From an uncultured Porphyromonadaceae bacterium (GTDB taxonomy: Bacteria; Bacteroidota; Bacteroidia; Bacteroidales; Muribaculaceae): a DNA stretch of 19,571 nucleotides. A model generated the notes under the pieces. The model did no database searches. It was not told the origin of the DNA and was given only the letters and a program-made list of their open reading frames with translations. The position numbers and the translations under genes are program-made. Each line of letters opens with the position of its first letter. The first letter of the stretch is position 1. The stretch covers positions 1-19,571 of the forward strand of contig URZG01000011.1 in NCBI GenBank assembly GCA_900552325.1, written 5' to 3'. Positions 7,386-14,000 of this stretch are shown in pieces.

Positions 7386-8321
7386 ATGTCAACCCCGGAG
7401 ATAATAGATGCTTTTATCAGCTATCTGCGCTACGAACAAGGGCGCTCGGAACTTACGGCGGGGATGTACAGCCGCGAGCTACGCGATTTCGCCGGATTCA
7501 TTACCGGCGGAAACCCGGCGAACGGGTTTGATCCGCTGACGGTGACCACCGACGATGTGCGCCTCTGGATCGACCACCTCTCGCGTTACGGCATATCGCG
7601 TCGCACTGTGCGGAAGAAGCTGTCGGCCATAAGTTCTTTCTACCGCTTTCTGATCCACCGCCGCAGCGCGGTGTTCAATCCCGTGGACGATATCGCCCCA
7701 GCGCGGCTTGAGAAAAATCTGCCGGTTTACATCCGGCAGGATGAAATGGAGGAGGTTATCGGTTCGCTTCAGGCTGAGGACGCCCCGGGATCCCCCTTCG
7801 AGAATCTGCGCAACGCGCTCATTGTGTTGATGCTTTACTCCACAGGGATGCGCCGTGCCGAACTGATCTCGCTAAAGGACGTCGATGTCGATACAGCGCG
7901 CTGCGAACTAAAAGTGCTCGGAAAGCGTAATAAAGAGAGAATAATACCTTTCGGCGAAGAGCTGCGCCTGGCCATAGAGAGCTATCGGCAGGCACGCGGG
8001 CGATGCCTCGGCTCCGCCTTGCCGCCGGAAGATTTTTTCGTCCGCTCCGACGGTGCGCCGCTATATCCGATGCTGGTGCAGAGAATTGTCAGGGAGGCGC
8101 TCGCAGGCCACAGCAACGCCTCGCGCCTGTCGCCCCACACTCTCCGCCACAGTTTCGCCACAGATATGCTCAACAACGGCGCCGAGCTGACCGCCGTGCA
8201 GCAGCTTATGGGACATGCCTCTCTCGCCACCACACAGATGTACACCCACATCACCTTTCGCGAATTACTACAGAACTACCGGCATGCTCACCCGAGAGCT
8301 GCCGGCAACACTAACAATTAA
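7386..8321 (+). CDS. Site-specific tyrosine recombinase (XerC/XerD-like)
   Basis: The 311-residue protein has the XerC/D size and two-domain shape: an N-terminal SAM-like DNA-binding domain (about 1-90) and a C-terminal catalytic domain (about 110-300). All catalytic residues are present: R156 in TGMRRAEL, K180 in LGKRNKER, H251 and R254 in HTLRHSFATDML, H277 in LMGHASLATTQ and the nucleophile Y286 in MYTH. The conserved place between rpsU and hpf, and the Xer-like length, argue for a housekeeping recombinase rather than a mobile-element integrase. Whether it acts at dif for chromosome dimer resolution cannot be told. The ATG at 7386 is preferred over a TTG 21 bases upstream. It ends 19 bases before hpf and is likely cotranscribed with it. 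Confidence 0.9.
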   Translation: MSTPEIIDAFISYLRYEQGRSELTAGMYSRELRDFAGFITGGNPANGFDPLTVTTDDVRLWIDHLSRYGISRRTVRKKLSAISSFYRFLIHRRSAVFNPVDDIAPARLEKNLPVYIRQDEMEEVIGSLQAEDAPGSPFENLRNALIVLMLYSTGMRRAELISLKDVDVDTARCELKVLGKRNKERIIPFGEELRLAIESYRQARGRCLGSALPPEDFFVRSDGAPLYPMLVQRIVREALAGHSNASRLSPHTLRHSFATDMLNNGAELTAVQQLMGHASLATTQMYTHITFRELLQNYRHAHPRAAGNTNN

Positions 8322-8327
8322 TATATA

Positions 8328-8334
8328 AAGGAGG
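8328..8334 (+). promoter_or_regulatory. Strong Shine-Dalgarno sequence of hpf
   Basis: AAGGAGG lies 6 bases before the hpf ATG, close to a perfect anti-SD complement at good spacing. None of the other starts I checked in the window (bamA, uppS, the porG-like gene, DUF4252, rpsU, GH5) has anything similar, so this site is exceptional here. Confidence 0.85.
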
Positions 8335-8340
8335 AAACTT

Positions 8341-8631
8341 ATGGAAGTAAGAATTCAAGCCATCAACTTCGATGCTACCGAAAAGCTCATAGCTTTTATC
8401 AACAAGAAAGCCGAACGCCTCCAGCGCCATTTCCCCGCCGTGAGCGATGTGGAAGTGAAGCTCACAGTCATAAAACCCGAATCCGCCATGAACAAAGAGG
8501 TTGTGATCACCGCATTCCAGCCACAGGGCGACGTTGTCGGCAACAAGGTGGCCGATTCTTTCGAGGAGGCCGTGGATCTCTCGCTCGAGGCGATGGAGCG
8601 CCAGCTCGAGAAACTCAAGGATAAGAAATAA
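8341..8631 (+). CDS. hpf: Ribosome hibernation-promoting factor (HPF/RaiA family)
   Basis: The 96-residue protein has the short HPF form: one domain with a beta-alpha-beta-beta-beta-alpha pattern. It starts MEVRIQAINFDATEKLIAFI, has the central strand DVEVKLTVIKPE and ends in a Glu/Lys-rich helix (AMERQLEKLKDKK). HPF binds the decoding centre of idle 30S subunits and promotes inactive ribosome dimers in starvation. It follows the recombinase by 19 bases, has a strong SD and is followed by a large hairpin with a T tract. No dimerising C-terminal extension is present, so it is the short type. Confidence 0.92.
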   Translation: MEVRIQAINFDATEKLIAFINKKAERLQRHFPAVSDVEVKLTVIKPESAMNKEVVITAFQPQGDVVGNKVADSFEEAVDLSLEAMERQLEKLKDKK

Positions 8632-8680
8632 CCGCAACCCCGTGTCCCTCGTCAGTTTTCAGGAAATTGGCAGGCATAAC

Positions 8681-8738
8681 AAAGACGTATCAGAACCGGC
8701 CGCGTAGCGCGGACGTACTGATACGTCTTTCTGTTTTT
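8681..8738 (+). terminator. Compound hairpin with T tract after hpf
   Basis: AAAGACGTATCAG (8681-8693) pairs perfectly with CTGATACGTCTTT (8718-8730). The 24-base interior holds a second hairpin CCGCG-TAG-CGCGG (8700-8712). Five Ts follow at 8734-8738. An alternative small hairpin, GACGTA (8712-8717) with TACGTC (8722-8727), would compete with the outer stem. It is most simply the terminator of the xer-hpf transcript. Confidence 0.6.
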
Positions 8739-8820
8739 ATCGGATGGGAACGGTCTCCGGCCGTTGCCTGCATTTCAGGGGGGGCGTAGTACTTACCGGT
8801 CAGTCGTTCATGTTCGGCCA

Positions 8821-8903
8821 CTGTAGGGACGCTCCGCGGAGCGTCCGCATAAATGGTTGAGATTCAGTCTATCTCCCGGACGCTCCGCGGAGCGTCCCTA
8901 CAG
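8821..8903. repeat. REP/BIME-like paired palindromic element, copy 1
   Basis: Two 27-base arms (8821-8847 and 8877-8903) are perfect inverted copies of each other across a 29-base spacer. Each arm contains the perfect 20-base palindrome GGACGCTCCGCGGAGCGTCC, preceded at the outer edge by CTGTAG. It lies in the gap between the convergent genes hpf and DUF4252. A second copy is at 16557-16641. It resembles extragenic palindromes moved by RAYT (REP-associated tyrosine) transposases, but no transposase is in the window. The rest of the 8739-8965 gap shows nothing else convincing. Confidence 0.85.
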
Positions 8904-8965
8904 AGTGATGTCGTTTGGTGATTTTACACACCTGCGTTGATGGTTGACAGTCAACGGGAGTGGTG

Positions 8966-9490
8966 TCAGTCGTCGGAATCTCCGTCGCTGAGGGGATCGA
9001 AGTCGTCGCCGGGGCCGTATTCATTTCCGGAATTAGTGTTGACGAGCTGCCCGATCTGGCTCATGGAGATTTTGCCTTTTATGAGAATAAGGTTGCTCTC
9101 ACCCGGTTCGTTGGTGAAGAGCAGCATGTCGGTCAGCATGTCGCCGCTCTCGTCGGCATGGCCGTAGATGGTGGTCGATTCGTTTTTCTCGCTGGTGACG
9201 AGAAGTTGCTCCATGGAATTTTCCTGCACGTAGGCGGCCAGCATCTCCTGCGCTTTTTGGGCGGCGGACTTGTTTTCGATGTTCAGCACAAGCACCGAGT
9301 CGAGGTTGCCGGTCATCTTGCTGAGTTCCGGATTTCCGAGACTGATCCCTTTGGCAAGTCTCATCATTGCCTTCCCTACGTAGACTGTCTGCACGCCGTC
9401 CATGTCGGCTACGGCCTGGAAGGGATTCTGTGCGCGGCACGACGAAAGAGCCACACATATTACAGAGAATAAAAACAACAGACGTTTCAT
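8966..9490 (-). CDS. DUF4252-type lipoprotein
   Basis: The protein has 174 residues. The N-terminus MKRLLFLFSVICVALSSC is a lipoprotein signal with the lipidated cysteine at residue 18. The body contains VQTVYVGKAMMRLAKG and the segment KMTGNLDSVLVLNIENKSAA, which I recognise as DUF4252-like. The tail is very acidic (GDDFDPLSDGDSDD). DUF4252 genes commonly follow an ECF sigma factor and a membrane anti-sigma-like gene in Bacteroidales, as here (33 bases after that gene). Its function is unknown. It may be an envelope-located sensor or target of the sigma factor, which is inference. Confidence 0.75.
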   Translation of the reverse strand: MKRLLFLFSVICVALSSCRAQNPFQAVADMDGVQTVYVGKAMMRLAKGISLGNPELSKMTGNLDSVLVLNIENKSAAQKAQEMLAAYVQENSMEQLLVTSEKNESTTIYGHADESGDMLTDMLLFTNEPGESNLILIKGKISMSQIGQLVNTNSGNEYGPGDDFDPLSDGDSDD

Positions 9491-9523
9491 AGTTATCTTT
9501 TTCTTTAATTTATTCGTAGATAT

Positions 9524-10285
9524 TTATATTTTGGTTTCAGACTCTTGTTGGTCAGGCTGGAGCCGCGAAAGGGTTGTGGTGACTGCTGACCCGATGCGCT
9601 CGTCGGTCTGGCGATAGATACCGTCGGCCGAAGCGAGAGTGCGGGCCAATGTCATCAGCGCCGCCTCCGACACCCTTGCGGCCTGTTCGGGTGTAAGGTA
9701 CATATCGGAGCCGTCGTCAAGGCCGATATCGTCAGCCGGAGTTTCCGGCGCGGGGGGCGGGGTGGCGGCGGCTTTCCGTGCGGTGCGGGGTGTGGGCCGG
9801 TGTCTTGGAGCCGGAGTGGTGACGGTGGCTACGGCAGCCTTTTCATCAGTCGGGGTGACAGTCTCATCTGTCGTAGCCTCCTCATTCGTCGGCTGTTCGG
9901 CTTTGGCAATCAGTCGGTTGTCGCCGGCTTCCGGCAGCTCGCCAGTTGAAGGTGGGAACAGCAGCACGATCCCTGCGATGCAGGCTGCCACAGCTGCCGC
10001 GAGCCCCCGGCGGAGCCATGCCCCGCGGCGTAAGGCCGCCTTCCTGAAATGCCGTGCGGTTCTTTCTTCCAGGGCTTTGCCAAGGGCGGGGGGAGGGGCG
10101 ACCTGCGCCGGCTCAGAGGCGAGAGCCTCGAAGAGGGCCCGGTCGTCGGCGAATTCATCGGACGCACATTCGGGATCGAGCAGCAGACGGCCGATCTCGC
10201 GTTCCTCCTCCGGCGTGGAGGTGCCGTCGTAAAACCGCTGCAACAGGGTGCGGAGACGTGTCTGTATGTGGAGAGATTCGTTCAT
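9524..10285 (-). CDS. Membrane anti-sigma-like protein of the ECF operon
   Basis: The protein has 253 residues. The cytoplasmic N-terminal part (1-93) has a short acidic/helical region (LQRFYDGTSTPEEEREIGRL) of the kind seen at the start of Bacteroidetes anti-sigma factors. One transmembrane helix is at about 94-110 (GLAAAVAACIAGIVLLF) after an Arg-rich stretch. A Thr/Pro/Ala-rich periplasmic linker (120-175) leads to a C-terminal part with LTPEQAARVSEAALMTLART. The start ATG overlaps the sigma-factor stop in ATGA, suggesting translational coupling, which itself supports a partner role. No ferric-citrate-sensor domain is visible, so this is not a FecR. Sigma binding is inferred from context. 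Confidence 0.7.
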   Translation of the reverse strand: MNESLHIQTRLRTLLQRFYDGTSTPEEEREIGRLLLDPECASDEFADDRALFEALASEPAQVAPPPALGKALEERTARHFRKAALRRGAWLRRGLAAAVAACIAGIVLLFPPSTGELPEAGDNRLIAKAEQPTNEEATTDETVTPTDEKAAVATVTTPAPRHRPTPRTARKAAATPPPAPETPADDIGLDDGSDMYLTPEQAARVSEAALMTLARTLASADGIYRQTDERIGSAVTTTLSRLQPDQQESETKI

Positions 10286-10770
10286 TTCTTTCTGTTTAAA
10301 AGTTCTTTCAGTTTGCGGCGCGCCCGGCTCAGCTGCTGGCGCACTGTTTCGTCGGAAAATCCGGTATCGGCGGCGATTTCCTTATTGTCAAGTCCGGAGA
10401 ATACCCGGAGCCTCATTACTGTGGCCTGCCCGGCAGGGAGAGAGTCGATACAGGAGCGGATGTACTCGGTCGATGAGCGCTGCTCCGTTTCGGTACATTC
10501 GTGGACTATCGGAGGCGCGTCATCGATAGGGATCGCCGCCCGTATGGCGCGGCGCCTCAGAAGGTCGATGCAGCGCCGGCGGGTCAATGTCGCGGCGTAT
10601 GCCTTTGGCGATTCCACCTCCCCGAGCTTGCCGGACTCTTCCAGGAGCTTGCCGAACACATCCTGTACGGCGTCGGCGGCATCCGCTTCATTAGCCAGGA
10701 TCCTCAGGGCCAGACCGTAAAGCTGCGGCCATTGCGACAGGTAGAGTTCTTTGAAGGTGGACTGATTCAT
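10282..10770 (-). CDS. ECF-type RNA polymerase sigma-70 factor
   Basis: The 162-residue protein contains region 2 (YLSQWPQLYGLALRILANEA through AVQDVFGKLLEE) for -10 recognition and core binding, and region 4 (LPAGQATVMRLRVFSGLDNK through TVRQQLSRARRKLKELL) with its helix-turn-helix for -35 binding. Regions 1 and 3 are absent, as in ECF factors. The ATG at 10770 is preferred to an upstream TTG at 10782. It is first in a three-gene operon, overlapping the anti-sigma-like gene by four bases, and is divergent from the large surface protein gene, with 250 bases between the two starts. Confidence 0.92.
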   Translation of the reverse strand: MNQSTFKELYLSQWPQLYGLALRILANEADAADAVQDVFGKLLEESGKLGEVESPKAYAATLTRRRCIDLLRRRAIRAAIPIDDAPPIVHECTETEQRSSTEYIRSCIDSLPAGQATVMRLRVFSGLDNKEIAADTGFSDETVRQQLSRARRKLKELLNRKK

Positions 10771-10792
10771 TTCTATTGACAATACGCGGCTA

Positions 10793-10800
10793 CAAATTTA
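10793..10800 (-). promoter_or_regulatory. Probable -7 element for the sigma-factor operon
   Basis: The minus strand reads TAAATTTG, matching TAnnTTTG, about 22 bases before the chosen ATG. No good TTTG is found at the -33 spacing, so this promoter may be weak or partly activated. Confidence 0.45.
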
Positions 10801-10916
10801 ATGCCGCTTTCTGTAATAGAGACGTGCCGGCATGATGTTTTGTGACACCATTGGAAAAATTTTTTCCTCTGCGGGATATGCATCCTGTATAATTATGCAA
10901 TATTCGGGGCTTAAAA

Positions 10917-10948
10917 TTTGGAGATATGATTTTTTCAATTTAACTTTG
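10917..10948 (+). promoter_or_regulatory. Promoter of the 1797-residue surface protein gene
   Basis: TTTG at 10917-10920, a 20-base spacer and TAACTTTG at 10941-10948 match the primary Bacteroidetes promoter. Start would be near 10955, giving a 5' leader of about 66 bases. The remaining 10801-10916 segment is AT-rich and shows no clear operator. Confidence 0.65.
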
Positions 10949-11020
10949 CTGTGTGGTCACTTTTAAGGTGATTATGTTTGCAAAGTGCTGAAATTTCAAC
11001 CAAATTATTGTCATAAACAG

Positions 11021-14000
11021 ATGAGGAATATCTTATCCGCCTTATTGTTGGCTTTAGTTTGTTTTGTCCCGCAGTTGCGGGCGCAGACTCATCCGGCATA
11101 CGGCTTTCTTGCAGGTAGCGATGACTACCCTCTGCTTCTTAACCATCTGGTGTCTTTTGATCTTGACACGGAGACCACGCAAATCACCGATGTAATGACC
11201 TATTCAGGTTATACGACGGCTGCCGACTGGGTAGATGGAAAATATTATGTGGCCGGCTCAAAGGTTGTCGCATCAGGTGAAATACCCGATATGCTGATGA
11301 TTTTCGATCTCAAGAACGGGCAGTTTTCCTCTGTGGCGCCGATTACAGGTATAAACCGTTTTATCAATGACATGGCTTATGACAACAGTCGTAAGAAGAT
11401 GTATGCCGTGGCGCGTCTCAGCCCTACAGACGCTACCTCCAACCATGCCCTCTATACCATAGACCTCACGACAGGTGTAGCCACTAAAATCGGATCGGAT
11501 CTTGGGCGTCGTATCGCCACACTGGCTTGCAGTTACGACGGAGAACTTTATGCCGTGGACGCTCTGGGTGCTTTTTGTTCGATTGATCCTGCTGCCGGGA
11601 CTCTTGAGGAAATAGGCAATACCGGAGTAGTCCCGTCGGGGCGTAACTCCATGACTTTCGACCATTCCACCGGCACCCTCTACTGGACTTGCATGTACCG
11701 TAAAACCGGCGATTACATGGAGATGGATATTTCTGACCTCCGCACCATAGATGTGGAATCGGGGCAGTCGTTCTCGCTCAAAAGCACCGGCAGCAACACT
11801 CAGATTTCAGGTCTGTATATCCCTTACAGCGCCGCGGCCTCCAATGCTCCGGCTCATGTGTCGGATTTCCTCGTCACTCCAGGTGCGTCAGGCGCAAATA
11901 CAGCCACAATCACATGGACTAACCCTACAAGACTTTTCGGCGGCGGCAATCTCACCTCAATCACAAGGGTGGAGATTTACCGTGATGACGTTAAGATTGC
12001 CGAGGTGACGGATGCCGTTCCCGGACGCCCTTCGCGTTACGTCGACAATATAACCGGCAGCACCGGAGCCATGCACACTTATAAGATAATGGCCTGTAAC
12101 GCAGCCGGACCCGGTGCGCCTTCGCAGACTACAGTATTCGTGGGCCAGGATGTGCCTTCAAAGGTCAGGAATCTCGTTGTGAGCCGCCCTGTAGCCGATG
12201 CAGCGCTGATAACATGGGACGCTTCTGACGGTGGTGCCAACGGCGGCTTTGTCACTACCCCGGTCTATTACACCGTACGCCGTATGCCCGACCGCAAACT
12301 TGTGGCCGAAGGGATAACCGAATGTTCGGTAAGGGATAACAACGTAAGCCCGATGGGTACTTACACCTACACCGTAATGGCATCGAACCGATATGGCGAC
12401 AGCGAACTTTCCGAAACGGAACCTGTGACCCTCGGCCCTGCCATTGAACTGCCTTACAGCTGCGGCTTCTCCGAGGAAGAGTTCGGCGACTGGTCGGTTG
12501 TCGACGCCAACGGCGACGGCATGACATGGGTTCGCGAATGGAACAGCGCTTTCCATTCAAACTCCATACGTTACGACGGCACAGGCTCTAACAAGGCCGA
12601 CGATTATGCCGTGCTGCACTGCGCCAATATTAAGGAAGGATCCACTTATAAAGTAACCTTCTCCACGACGAGCTACCGCCAGCACAACCTTGAGTTTGTG
12701 CTTCTGCGCAACGGCAATACCACAGATGTAGCACAGGTGGTACATCTGTCAGATGAAGGACAGCATTACAGCGTTACCACCAAGGAATTCACTTTTGTCG
12801 CCCAGGAAGGTGGCGTGCTCAACATGGCGTTGCATGTAGTGTCGGAACCGGGCAATTCCCACCTGATGGTTTACTCCTTCACGATGGAGGAACTTGTGGA
12901 TGTGAATCTGGCCGCGCTGTCGGTCAACGGCACTCCTCGCCCTGTGGCAGGCAATACTTACACATATAATGTATCGGTGGTGAACCGCGGCACACAGGCA
13001 GTAGCCGGTTACAAGACCGAGCTCATTGATGCCGATGGAGTTGTGCTCGCATCAGCCATGCAGGAAGGCACGGTGGCTCCCGAAGCCAGTGTGTCGGCGC
13101 CGGTGATATGGACTGTCCCTGCCGATTTCTCAGGTACTGAACTTTATGGCCGTGTGGAGGCCGAAGGCGACGGAGTTGTAGCTGACAATGTATCGCCTGC
13201 TTTGGCTGTAGCCGTGCAGCCGGCCGGAAGCGATGAGCTTGTGCTGGCCGGAGCTGCCGAAGGATATGGGAATACCCATCCGTTCAATGCCTACGACAAG
13301 AAGTCGGCTGCATTGAATATTTATCAGGCGTCGGAAATCGGTCTGCAGCGCGGACGCATCTCGCACCTTGAGTGGCAGTCGAAGTCGACCTTCAAGGAGG
13401 TGCCTGCCATGGATATCAAAGTTTATCTCGCAAACACCGACCGAACGAAGGCCCCCGACGGATTCCTCCCTGAATCCGAAATGACACTCGTTTATCAAGG
13501 CACGGTCAAGGTAGAGAAATCATCCGATCCCGTCGCTCTCGGAATAGACCTTGACCAGCCGTTCCTCTATACCGGCGGTAATCTGGCGGTGCTGACATTA
13601 AGTTCTGTTCCGCAGTACACAAGTCAGGTCAACTTCGCATATTACACCTCTCCTGTGGAAGGTAACAGCTGTTACTCCGTTGCCGACGATAACATGGTCT
13701 TCGATTTCACTCAGACGGGTACCGCCCGCACCGGAACATCCGTAATTGCCATGAATGTACGTACGGCCGGCCATACAGTGGCCGGAGCGGTGACCGACAT
13801 GTCGGGCAACCCCCTCGAGGGTGTTAAGGTGAGAGTGTTGCAGAACGGTGATGTGGCATACACCGATGCCGAAGGGCATTATGAGCTTGAATTCCTTGCC
13901 GACGGCGAATATGATGTGGAGTTCATGCTTTTCGGCTATCCCGAAGTCACACGCAAGGTTTCCGTATCGGGTGAGGACGCTGCACTTGATGTGGCGCTCA

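Noticed and set aside
7386..8321. Mobile-element integrase with attachment sites
   Set aside because: Length, catalytic layout and the conserved rpsU-hpf setting indicate a Xer-type housekeeping recombinase. No tRNA or flanking att repeats were seen.
8681..8903. CRISPR array
   Set aside because: The repeats are inverted palindromic pairs, not a series of direct repeats with unique spacers, and no cas gene is present.
8943..8955. GTTGACAGTCAAC palindrome near the DUF4252 stop
   Set aside because: The stem is short with a one-base centre and no T tract; it is likely chance.
8632..8965. tRNA genes after hpf
   Set aside because: I looked for cloverleaf arms and the TTCGANNC loop and found only the terminator-like hairpin and the palindromic element.
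10985..11020. GTG start 12 codons upstream of the large surface protein
   Set aside because: It would put 12 polar residues before a good signal peptide that already starts at ATG 11021.
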